Source of the DNA: Paramecium pentaurelia
Lineage: Eukaryota; Ciliophora; Oligohymenophorea; Peniculida; Parameciidae
Direction of reading: 5' to 3'
Assembly: GCA_905183005.1 (NCBI GenBank)
Contig: CAJJDO010000142.1
Span: 245,822-309,821 of the forward strand
DNA: 64,000 nucleotides
In this document: piece by piece, positions 51,201-62,394 of the stretch
Layout: each line of letters begins with the position of its first letter
Numbering within the stretch: position 1 is the first letter of the stretch
The notes under the pieces: model-generated
What the model was told of the DNA's origin: nothing
Seen by the model: only the letters and a program-made list of their open reading frames with translations
Databases searched by the model: none
Program-made: the position numbers and the translations under genes

Positions 51201-54200
51201 NNNNNNNNNNNNNNNNNNNNNNNNNNNNNNNNNNNNNNNNNNNNNNNNNNNNNNNNNNNNNNNNNNNNNNNNNNNNNNNNNNNNNNNNNNNNNNNNNNNN
51301 NNNNNNNNNNNNNNNNNNNNNNNNNNNNNNNNNNNNNNNNNNNNNNNNNNNNNNNNNNNNNNNNNNNNNNNNNNNNNNNNNNNNNNNNNNNNNNNNNNNN
51401 NNNNNNNNNNNNNNNNNNNNNNNNNNNNNNNNNNNNNNNNNNNNNNNNNNNNNNNNNNNNNNNNNNNNNNNNNNNNNNNNNNNNNNNNNNNNNNNNNNNN
51501 NNNNNNNNNNNNNNNNNNNNNNNNNNNNNNNNNNNNNNNNNNNNNNNNNNNNNNNNNNNNNNNNNNNNNNNNNNNNNNNNNNNNNNNNNNNNNNNNNNNN
51601 NNNNNNNNNNNNNNNNNNNNNNNNNNNNNNNNNNNNNNNNNNNNNNNNNNNNNNNNNNNNNNNNNNNNNNNNNNNNNNNNNNNNNNNNNNNNNNNNNNNN
51701 NNNNNNTCAATAATATTGCTTTTAGTTAAAATTATATTTTTTAATTTTATTTCAACTTTATTGTTATTATTTCTCAATATGAAACCATCTTCTTACAAAC
51801 TTAGGCTCACATTTTAGATTATTATTGAATCAAAATTAATTATTTCAGTAATTTCTGTTGTATAATAAATATTTTCATAAATAGAGAAAAGATTCAAATT
51901 AATTTTTTAAAGAGAAAATATTTATTTCCTTAATTAGGTTAGAATTTGGAGAGGTTTGTGAAACTGACACTTTTCTTGAAATTCAATGTTTATTATAAAT
52001 TCTATTGTCATTTCATCAACTCCAATTAGATTAGAATATTGAAAATTTATTTCTTCTTCATAACCTCCAGCGACATATCTATTGAAAATACAACTACTAA
52101 AATAGAATATATATGACAAATGATTTTAACAACTTTCATTCAAACAATATTTAACAATAGATGTGTATGGATTTATAAATATTTTAGGATCTTCAAGTGG
52201 TTTAATACATTTCATTGTATATTTAGCATTTTCATTTGTTAAGACAAAACTAGGTTGAACAGCCTATTTTAGTATAAGATAATACATATATTCCCTCCTC
52301 ATCTCTTTCTTAACAGTATTGGCATAAGTGAGAACAACTAACACATTGACCATCTTTTTCAACTCTTATAGGTTTTTTGTAGTAATTCAAAGAGCATTAC
52401 ATACAATTAAATCTCTCATAATCTTGTTAACAATTTAAACAATCATTACTACAATATTTTTGGCATGATTATAATTTAGTAAATTAATAGCCATCTTTAC
52501 ATTTAAGCTCATATATATTTGGTGAATCAAGAGAATGTGGATAATAATATTGAGATGGTAAAAATTGCATCATAAAACTTTAAATCATAACAACCCATGT
52601 ATCTGATCTTTATCCATCTGTTAAAATATGAGAATAAGTATTTTCATTAATATACAGTTAATAATTCTTAATACAGTCCCCAGTTATCAAAGAACTGAAA
52701 TATCCTTCACTACAATGTATACATTGTATTTTGGTTTTAGGAGTAAGGACACATTACAAGCAATTAGAGTAATATTTCTGGCAATTTATAATTTCAGGTG
52801 AAATGCTAAAATCATTGAGAGAAGAAAGCGTACAAATTTCCTATCCATTCAAATTTATGAAAGATCTTAAACATGTTTATATTTTTGATTATTATTTTAT
52901 GCATTCGCCAATAGTAAAATCAAATATATAATTATATTCACACATCGCACAACCAATTTATACACTTTAATCTATTTCAAAATTTTCAAAATCCTTATAT
53001 AAGGTGCTTTTAAAGGAAGAATCTCCTTATTGGTATTCAAAACAATATATACAGTTATTTATAGGGCATAATTTGCATTGGTAAAGGTTTGTAATATAGT
53101 TAGGAGACTGACAATTAAAAGTAATAATATAATCAAATTATGGATTAAATTATCCTTAAAAATTTTCAAATTCATCCTTTTTTGAGGAACATTATATACC
53201 AGCTATTGATAAATGATATTCAGGACATTCAAAATGACTGACTTAATAACATCTAAATTCTTCTGTTATACATATGCTTCTAAAATATAAAGATTTTTAT
53301 GTGAAGTCAAAATATATATTTTCTAATTCATTATCGATTAAGCTATCACAATTTACACATGCAAAATTATTCTGATCAATGCCATCAAAAAGTAATAATT
53401 CTGGCAATTACCAGTAAACATTTTCTGTTTAGCTTGTTTAACTAATAGATAAAACATCTCCGCAATATGGCTTTTTACTAAAGGATTTAGGATTATAGAT
53501 GCATTCTAAACAAGTTATCAAATATTAATTGATAATTGAAGGACTAAATAATAATTATAAATACCATTTCTAGCATTCATTATCTAATTCANTTGAGATG
53601 GTAAAAATTGCATCATAAAACTTTAAATCATAACAACCCATGTATCTGATCTTTATCCATCTGTTAAAATATGAGAATAAGTATTTTCATTAATATACAG
53701 TTAATAATTCTTAATACAGTCCCCAGTTATCAAAGAACTGAAATATCCTTCACTACAATGTATACATTGTATTTTGGTTTTAGGAGTAAGGACACATTAC
53801 AAGCAATTAGAGTAATATTTCTGGCAATTTATAATTTCAGGTGAAATGCTAAAATCATTGAGAGAAGAAAGCGTACAAATTTCCTATCCATTCAAATTTA
53901 TGAAAGATCTTAAACATGTTTATATTTTTGATTATTATTTTATGCATTCGCCAATAGTAAAATCAAATATATAATTATATTCACACATCGCACAACCAAT
54001 TTATACACTTTAATCTATTTCAAAATTTTCAAAATCCTTATATAAGGTGCTTTTAAAGGAAGAATCTCCTTATTGGTATTCAAAACAATATATACAGTTA
54101 TTTATAGGGCATAATTTGCATTGGTAAAGGTTTGTAATATAGTTAGGAGACTGACAATTAAAAGTAATAATATAATCAAATTATGGATTAAATTATCCTT

Positions 54201-56142
54201 AAAAATTTTCAAATTCATCCTTTTTTGAGGAACATTATATACCAGCTATTGATAAATGATATTCAGGACATTCAAAATGACTGACTTAATAACATCTAAA
54301 TTCTTCTGTTATACATATGCTTCTAAAATATAAAGATTTTTATGTGAAGTCAAAATATATATTTTCTAATTCATTATCGATTAAGCTATCACAATTTACA
54401 CATGCAAAATTATTCTGATCAATGCCATCAAAAAGTAATAATTCTGGCAATTACCAGTAAACATTTTCTGTTTAGCTTGTTTAACTAATAGATAAAACAT
54501 CTCCGCAATATGGCTTTTTACTAAAGGATTTAGGATTATAGATGCATTCTAAACAAGTTATCAAATATTAATTGATAATTGAAGGACTAAATAATAATTA
54601 TAAATACCATTTCTAGCATTCATTATCTAATTCATAATAGCCATATTGGCATTCTTCATTGATAAATGTTCCTTCGATTAACATCATCTATGCTACAAGA
54701 TAATCTATACAAATTAAATTATCGATTGTATCTAATGGACAAACACATACTTTATATTCAGGTAAATAAATTCTCTTGCTTTCTTCGGAACATGATAAAC
54801 AATCATCTTTTGTTGGTCCATCACATTCCTAACAAGTATAATGGCAATTATTTTAAGAAAAAGATTAATTACAATTAAAAAAAACAAAGTTTCGGATCAA
54901 TAAGTCTACCTGATTTATTTCAAGCTATTAATAATTTCCTAATTATAATTTAAATTAATTCTCTTAAAATTAACGGACTTCTAATTATTAATTATATTCA
55001 TGAATCATATAGTTATCATAGAATTTAATCTAGATATCCATTAAGCTATTTTCCAATTAAATCTAAATTTTATGCCATAATGTAATACTGTTTACAATAT
55101 CAAAAGTCTTCTCAATTAAAAAAGGATTACTTTTGAAATCTATTGTTACTGATGGAAAAGTGAAACTATATGTAGTAATTAGAATTTAATGTTAAATATT
55201 GGACAATTTATAAAATACTTAAACAGGAGATAAATTATTACTAGATAAATTTGGATTTTCAAAATTGCCTGCTAATTTTATAAATGGATAAAGATATACA
55301 TAGTCTTTGTCCATAATTTATTAAATTTTAAACCATCCTTAAATAAAAAAAGAATTGCAATTTTTATTTTCTGAAACAAATTCTCCCTTTTAAATAGAGC
55401 TAATGTTTAAATCTGGAATTTAAAATTCTTGATTAGGCGAGCAATTACAAGTTTCATACTCTTCAAAAACACTTTTTGCATATTCAAACCAATCATCAAT
55501 ACTTAATTCTTCCAGAATTTTAAACTATTACATGATAATTTTTCCAGGAAAGTATGAGAATTTCTGATTGATTAACACTGATTCTATTTTCGATTTACTT
55601 ACAATCAAGCTTCCTCCAAAAGTTAATTGTAAATCCTTTCCCTTAAATGGGGATTTCATTTCATCCATTATAAAAAATTTTTATTCTTTTTGGGATATTA
55701 TAAAAATTTCAAATCTTTTTTTAATTGGCCATTAGATTATTTCAAGAAAATACCAAAAGCTTTCATATTCTTATGCTTCAATCTGAGTTTCATAAATTTT
55801 CTATTCTCCATTATCATTAACAAATTTGATTTCTTTTGTTATTTGATATTTCTCATTATGTAAACAATCGAAATACATAAAAGTTATTCCACCATCTACC
55901 TTATCAATGATATTCAGTAATTAGTAGCAATTACTTCCAAAAATTCCAACAGGACCAACTTAAGATATAGCACTTAAAGGATTATATCGAGACCAAAGAC
56001 CATAACTAAAAAATTGGTTTGGCTGAAAAATCTCATCATCAATCTTTACCGATTGATAAGAAACTTGATAATAAGGGTCTAAAGTTTAGATTTCAATTGA
56101 TTTTAAAGCATTCAAGCAAATAAGAAAAATTACAATCATCAT
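45208..56142 (-). CDS. giant membrane protein: Cys-rich repeats, beta-helix-like region, C-terminal helices
   Basis: Signal peptide MMIVIFLICLNALKS, then an unassigned extracellular domain of about 450 residues. Furin/IGFBP-like Cys-rich repeats follow (CQECDGPTKDDCLSC, CLQCVLTPKTKIQCIHC, CVSCSHLCQYC). A very long stretch has repeating short strands with N-rich turns (NIQIDNFNIEDSIIQNS, LGAAIQIANVRLNMKNC), typical of parallel beta-helix proteins. Then come LICSQGRIGALCEECD, about eight hydrophobic helices (IWMFFFVIPGIAFFCLIIPL) and a basic cytoplasmic tail ending KLDSE. Introns include 46148-46172, 46531-46554, 46668-46691 and 52264-52285. After removing duplicated flanks and gap, about 2,850 residues remain in one frame. 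Resembles large ciliate surface proteins; function unknown. The literal window sequence is frameshifted by assembly artefacts. Confidence 0.8.
50490..50876 (+). repeat. 387-bp direct repeat, copy 1 (gap flank)
   Basis: Same 387 bases as 51707-52093, with one difference seen (T at 50857, C at 52074). It ends exactly where the N-run begins, so it is most likely the overlapping end of a contig. Lies within the giant gene. Confidence 0.92.
50877..51706. other. assembly gap of 830 N
   Basis: Run of N. Both flanks carry the same 387 bp, and the protein frame is continuous if one copy and the gap are dropped, so no sequence may actually be missing. Confidence 0.95.
51707..52093 (+). repeat. 387-bp direct repeat, copy 2 (gap flank)
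   Basis: Starts immediately after the N-run and matches 50490-50876. The single mismatch changes one residue of the giant protein (Ile or Val). Confidence 0.92.
52550..53591 (+). repeat. 1,042-bp direct repeat, copy 1
   Basis: Appears identical to 53593-54634; the copies are separated by one N. The duplication adds 1,043 bases, which breaks the frame of the giant gene, whereas one copy alone keeps it open. Confidence 0.92.
53592..53592. other. single ambiguous base at duplication junction
   Basis: One N joins the two identical 1,042-bp segments, as left by a scaffolder that inserted a minimal gap between overlapping contigs. Confidence 0.9.
53593..54634 (+). repeat. 1,042-bp direct repeat, copy 2
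   Basis: Second copy of 52550-53591. It encodes Cys-rich repeats of the giant protein, for example CVLTPKTKIQCIHCSEGYF. Confidence 0.92.
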
Positions 56143-56206
56143 ATAATTAATTTTATTTAATAAATAAAGTTAGTTTGCTTTAATTAAATAAGAGTAATAG
56201 ATTATA
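56143..56206. promoter_or_regulatory. 64-bp divergent intergenic region
   Basis: Short A/T-rich space between the giant gene start (56142, minus strand) and the next ATG (56207, plus strand). It must contain both 5' flanks if the plus-strand ORF is real. Confidence 0.45.
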
Positions 56207-56614
56207 ATGAATAATATGAAGAATATTCTTTATGTATTGAAAAAAGTAAGATTATCAAATATTGAATCAATTATAAGATCACTAGGAAAAGCGCAATTAA
56301 AAATTAAAAAAAAACTTTAATCTATTTCCATTTAATCTTTACAATCATTTCGATTAGAATTTTTTTTTGAAATAGATAAACTCCTTCAAATTAATTTTGG
56401 ATTTTTTCATTTACAAACTGTTCACTATGAATTAATTAAAGATGAAAAATAATTAATTCGGAAATCTGAAAACTACATAAGAAAATTAAATATATTAAAA
56501 AATACTATCTAATATTTTTATTATTAAACCTTATCGAACAACAAAAGTTTAAATAAATGTTAAATTACTTTTTGTCCTCTCTCTAATAATTTTTTTGGCA
56601 ATCTAATATCTTGA
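56207..56614 (+). CDS. small hypothetical protein
   Basis: 135 residues from ATG 56207 to TGA 56612-56614 without an intron. Basic N-terminus (MKNILYVLKKVRLSNIESII) and helical charged middle (YELIKDEKQLIRKSENYI); ends near KCQITFCPLSNNFFGN. No family recognised. It may be the 5' end of a formerly longer gene. Confidence 0.45.
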
Positions 56615-59254
56615 TAGTAAATAACTTCAATATTATTACATATTTAATATTTAAGTTATTTTAAATACATTTAAAAATTTTAAGTAAATATCACCGTGAT
56701 ATCACTATTTAAGTAATTAAATTAAATCATTATCAATTCCACATAGCTTTATTCAGGTTAAAATAGTTTGAATAAATAGATTACAGATCTTAATTTTTAC
56801 TAATAAAATTCATTATTTGATAGTTTATATCCATTATTTTCAAATTGATTGGTAGTTTCAACATTTTTTTTATAGAGTTTATAGATTTCTCTAGAAATAT
56901 TGTAAGTAAAATTAGTAGATCTATATTTGTATTAATCTTATTTAAGTAGTAAAAGATAGTCATTATTAATAATGCAGTAAGCTGACTTGATTTTCAGAAG
57001 TTTAATTTATATAGTTAAATCAGTAGTGTAATATTTTTTCAATAATTTATTTCTCAACTTTGAAATGCTAATCATGCAAGGGATTAATGTTTCTCTTGTT
57101 TGAAGAATAAATTTTAATAACAGATATTGAAAGCCATAAATAAACGATAGAATACATATCATTGTTAAGTTTAAACAAAGAGTTCTAAAGTTTACTCAAT
57201 AGATTTTATTATTTAATGTTAATTCAAATATAGTTACAGATTTATAATAATATTAGAATCTCTGTATTCTTTGTGAAAATGCACTTCTCTTACTTTATAT
57301 AATATTTAAATAAAAAAATTTGTGATTAGAAAACTGTTCAACATGCTCATAAGCTAATAATTTCCTGATCTATTAAAACCATAGCAATTTTTTCTCACAA
57401 ATGCATTACAAAAAGGCTATTGGTTTCATAAGGCTATATAATAATAATCTGATTAGGGTTACTTTTGCATTAAATAGAGTATCGCTTTACTGAGATCGTG
57501 ATTCAATTATTTACTGTTAGTATTTGAATACAAATTAAGGTCGATTTTCCTCAGAGAGTATAATCGTATGGTTAATACAATTAAAAAATAAAATTGATAA
57601 TTTAATGGCAAAAGCTAAGGTGAACAATGAATTCTTATACTTGTAACTCCCACTTGTTTCAATAGAGCCATTTACGCCTATTAATGTGATAATATTAGGT
57701 AGAAATATTTAGATTACAAACATTTAGAATGATATTTAGTTTACAAACTGATAGAATAATATTGATCAAAATATCTGAAAACTTTCTATTAAATTAATGA
57801 ACAAATTTCAAAGTCAAAATATATATCAAGATTTAGAGTTTATATTACTTTATGCACTTCTTTATATCAAATTATTTGAAAGGACGATGTAATTATTCCC
57901 TTACTAAATTTGGATGATATATTGTAATAAATCATATATACCAATATATATGGTTTATTTCAATGATAGGAATTCTTTAGTGATATAGTAAATAAAAAAA
58001 TCAAGGATAAGATTTTGAGTATATTTGTCAACTTAAGCATAAATATAAATGTTAAATCTTCCTTAAATTTTAGGTTAATCAGTAAAAAAAGTAAATCAGA
58101 TTGTAATCCAAATGATTCAAATTAAAATTATAAGAATTAAAGCAAGCAAATTTAGAAAATGATTTTCTTTATTAATTTAAAGAAAAAAATGCTGAAAATA
58201 TGGTTAATGTTTTAACAAATTTAAGAAATAATGTTCACCAGTACTTATTGAGAGGGTAATTATAAAGTTGTGCATTTTATTCGATATTAAAAGGATAGAA
58301 TTCAAATGGACAGCCTGTTTGAAAATAATGAAAATATTTAATTTGTTAACTAACTAAAACATTTAAGTAATGAAAAAGAAATGATATGCAATTAAAATTG
58401 CTTTAAAAATTTTCGCTCAATTTGAGACCCTCCTAATTAAAGGGTCAATTGGTTTTTTGTATCTTCAGAAAATGAATGCTTAATAATATAATTAAACTAT
58501 TGGTTTAGTTGTACCAAATAAATTTTAATTATAATTTATCAATTATTAATTATTGACTTGATGAATATGGAGTAAAAACTGAAATTATTTTTTCACCTAT
58601 CCTTCTCAAAAATATTTGTTAACACACAAAATAATATTATTATAGCCACTTTCTTTTACCTTGAAAAATAATGAATGTTTTAATAATCGTTGAATTATAA
58701 ATGATGACTATTTTGTAAAATCTTTATTTGACAAGGTAAGATTTTTTTAAAGTATTTAAAGAACAATTAACAATGTATATTCATCAAATAACTTTTTTTT
58801 CATCCCCTAGAATATAAATTGGGTTATTAGTTAAATAAAAAAAAAATTATAGTTTAATTCTTTTATTGTAATCTCCTCGACATTTCTTTTAAGAAATTCA
58901 ATTCTTGGTAAAGTCCCCTAATTTTAAATTTCACTAAACTTCCTAATAAAAAATTATAATGAATATTAAATAAACTTTAAATATATTTATTTTATCATAT
59001 TCACAATCCTTAATGCTTTCTTATTTATATCTCATTAGATCAGAATAAAAAATTATCAAATACTCCCCATCATTACTTATATACTCATATATATCATATA
59101 TATTAAGACTCATATTATCCCACAATTTTCCAAATAACATTAATCTTTTTCATTTTATCAAACTATAAAAGCCCAATTTCTCAGAATTATTATACATTCA
59201 AGTTTAAACAGTGAATTAAAATATTGGGAAGACGATCAAGGGTACTCTTAACAT
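56615..59254. other. long sparse region with coding-like scraps
   Basis: 2.6 kb without a complete gene. The best scrap is a + frame at 58116-58322 (LKQANLENDFLYQFKEKNAE, NNVHQYLLRGQLQSCAFYSI), opening right after a TGA and ending at 58320-58322. A shorter one starts MAKAKVNNEFLYLQL near 57606. Neither has both a start and a convincing continuation. Confidence 0.4.
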
Positions 59255-59298
59255 ATTTAGCAACGAACCGTTTTGAGCACTATGATTCGTTACTAAAT
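59255..59298 (+). other. imperfect 15-bp hairpin
   Basis: ATTTAGCAACGAACC and GATTCGTTACTAAAT are reverse complements at 13 of 15 positions, with a 14-base loop. Both mismatches would be C.A pairs. The surrounding 200 bp is less A/T-rich than its neighbourhood and non-coding. A structural RNA is possible but not identified. Confidence 0.4.
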
Positions 59299-60585
59299 CC
59301 ATTTTTTTAACAGTTCAAAAGATCTAAACTTGTTAAGATACTGATTGTGGCTAGGCAAGCAAAAATTACAATAAGTGCTTCAAACTGAGCGTGCACTTTC
59401 CATAAATGACCCTATTATCTATTACTTGATGATCATCTTAGGTACATCTAGTCTACATTTTCTTTTCCAATTAAAATTAATTATTAAAAATATTAATTAA
59501 TTTTGATCATTTAAACTTCCAAATCTCAATTATATAAGTTATACTTTTCAACATAAGCTAAAATTGTTAGTTTTTAGAAAATAAAAATAATGGTGATCCA
59601 TACACTTTTGAAATTTTCTCTAAGTAAAAATTAGGTATTATATGATGATTAATGCTGTGATTTTAGATATCACAAGGGATATATAAAATAAGTACCATGA
59701 ATTAAATTTATTTTGCATTTTTTTGATTTGAATAAAGATTAATTAAGTTGTTTAATGGAAGAAATGATAAAAATAGAAATAATAAAAATATTATATAAAA
59801 TAAACATAGGGATCTAAAACTTCTGTTTATTTTAGTGCTTGTCTTACTCACTTTATAGGAAACTATAGAAAATAAAATAAGATACTGTACGTTATAAGAC
59901 AACTGAGACAGACCTTCACCTATTCCCCTTCTGTCAAAATTTGGTAAATGATCAATTGACAATCAATCATACACCAGATCTCTCTATTTTTCACTTTATC
60001 TAAATTAGCAGAAAGAAAAGAGGTAATACTAACCTTTTTCAAAAGCTTTGATATCTGATGTAATTAATCAGATATCTAAGTACAGCATATGGTTAGTAAT
60101 GTCTAGGAATGTATTCAGTTTGTTATCTCAAAGGGAATATAGGGGCTGAGCTATGTGGGAAACATAATCAAGAAAGTATGAATTATGGACAATCAATTGG
60201 ATGAGGTTGATTGTAGTTCCATTTTTAATCTTAAGATAAATAGAAGTGTTGATTATTTGATTTTTAACTGAATTTAATTTAATTAATCAGCATAATTTAG
60301 GTTAGGAAATTATTCCCAAGAGTTATTATAAAATTATTCTTACATTTACTCAATAGTCGCTATATATTACCTTTCAAATTTTGGTAATTTAGGGTAGATA
60401 TTAACTTTCTTTATTAGTTTTTAGATTATCACATTCCATTCAGCTCGGACTCTTGCTTTTTCATTAGTTCACTTCCCTTAATTGAACAGAGGCTATTTAT
60501 AAATCAAATTTGGTTTAACCTAATTTAGATCTCGTTTTCACTGAATTTGGAACTAATAAAATCTTTGAATTATTAAGGTTTAAAT
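59299..60585. other. intergenic
   Basis: 1.3 kb with no supported gene. A perfect 10-bp inverted repeat (GATATCTGAT...ATCAGATATC) lies at 60050-60077. A minus-strand frame at 59708-59962 (MSIDHLPNFDRRGIGEG...) has no recognisable family. Confidence 0.5.
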
Positions 60586-61125
60586 TCAAAATAACTTTCC
60601 TTCTTAAATTATTAAAAAATATACCATTTTTTATCCTTCTCTCGTATATTTGATGCTTATTTATATTTCTGATTTTTAAAAATGGTGAATTAACGATAAT
60701 TCAAAATCAAAATATATCATGCCTTCTTTATCATCTCTATTATTAAATAATTGATTAGCGGCCATGCTTAAGATTGTTTTTATGACATCATCACTATTTA
60801 TATTAATTATAAACTTGGGTATTTTATATTGGTAATAATAATAATAATNATCCAGAAAGTCTTCTATTTTACTTTCATAGCTTAACTTCATTTACTTTAT
60901 CCTGGATTGGTACCTAGAAAAAGATGATATCTTATCCATATCAAACTATTGAATCAATATATTTCTCCTATTTACATTAACTATGAGTTAAATATCAAGT
61001 CCAGCTTTATAACCTTTTTCTTAACCTTTCAAACATTTATACATATGATTGATGTTAGAGTCTTTTGATTTCAGTAAATCCAGAAGTATATTGTAAATCT
61101 TCAAACAGTAATGAATACTAAGCAT
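60586..61125 (-). CDS. hypothetical ORF
   Basis: 179 residues from ATG 61125 to TGA 60586-60588, open throughout under the ciliate code, including one N at 60849 inside a Tyr-encoding triplet run. Contains INHMYKCLKGQEKGYKAG, FIININSDDVIKTILSMAAN and DKEGMIYFDFELSLIHHF. Family not recognised. It lies just downstream of a decayed RING-like segment on the same strand and may be part of the same ancestral gene. Confidence 0.4.
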
Positions 61126-61164
61126 TTTCAATATCTTAAATATTCTATATATATTTTTAATATT

Positions 61165-61460
61165 TCAGATAATAATATTTATTTTTTAAGTTTAATTATC
61201 AATTTAATATACTGTAGTCTCATCTAATTTGATTGGCTATTTGTATTTAGGATAAAATTGATTTGAATTCCCTGTAATTCAATTTTTTAAACAATTGTTA
61301 TGATAAATACGATAACATGATAATAATTTACCATTTTCTAATTCGTTAAGACAGATTAAACGTAGTGAATCATGAAATTCCATTTTTTTCTACATATCAC
61401 ATTCATTCCTTAAGTATAAAATATTTAATTAAATAGCATAATTTAAACACTTAATTCCAT
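61165..61460 (-). pseudogene. decayed RING-H2-like fragment
   Basis: The frame reads LRLICLNELENGKLLSCYRI then YHNNCLKN followed by an in-frame TGA where a RING finger would have Trp, then ITGNSNQFYPKY. Compared with a RING-H2 pattern, the first Cys is Arg, the H of C-x-H is Arg, and the final CPxC pair is lost. Several zinc ligands and the reading frame are therefore gone. Inference from pattern only. Confidence 0.4.
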
Positions 61461-62394
61461 AAGACTTCAAATTCACAAAGTATAATTAAATAAGAATCAA
61501 ATTATGTAAGACTAACCTGAAAAAATTGTAAATTGCTCTTAAGGTAATTGTTGTGCTGAAAAAAAATAAAACTTTTACTTTATTAATATTATATATATAA
61601 CACATTATTCAATTTAAATATTAAGCATAGAATTCTCTAATATTTCTTTCAAAATTGTCAGCCAATACTTAATTTTATTTCTTGTATTCTAATCCAATTG
61701 TTGATAAATGATTTTTAAGCTAAGAATAGTTAAATTATTATAACAGGAAGAAATCGGAATTAAAATTAAAAAACTTTGATATAGATTATTTGTATTGCAT
61801 CTATTAAAATTGTTATATTTAAGAGAATTTAATTAGAGAGATAATTTGTATCGAGAAAAAAAATGATGGCTTCCCTTATCGTAATGTCAATAAGATGCTC
61901 AAGGTAAATATGAAAGTTTTAATGAAGATTGGAAATTAATATAAAAAAATTCGTTTGATTTTATTGAGATTCCTATAAAAATAATAAAATTATATAGTAA
62001 ATCCATATGATTCTTTTTTCTTGTAAGGAATATCTTTTTAAATAATCGTAGTATGCCAAATTTTTAGTAAACAAACAATAAATATCATTTTTAAAGAACT
62101 TTGAGTATAAATTTAGATTATGATCTTAATGTGAATTGACTTTAACTTTAATAAATAAATTAGAATAAGTTAGAATTAAAAATATTCTACATATTGAAAA
62201 AATTAAAATTTCCTCTATCAACTTATACAAATATAAAAATAAAATTTGACTTATCTATTAATTTACTTCTTGAATGAGATATTTTCAATCCTTTAAAATT
62301 TAACTTAATACTAATTACTCCATTTGTGATAACTGGTCTAAAGTTCTTTCTCTAAACCTATTTTCATAGACTATTGAAGTTAATTATTACTTTT
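61461..62394. other. intergenic
   Basis: About 930 bp without a recognisable gene, one (TA)n run near 61590. Confidence 0.5.

Noticed and set aside
50822..51817. Long ORFs on both strands around 50.8-51.8 kb
   Set aside because: They consist almost entirely of N and result from translating the assembly gap.
60835..60855. Triplet run (AAT)n with an N as a microsatellite of interest
   Set aside because: Short, and it encodes a Tyr run in an ORF; ordinary simple sequence.
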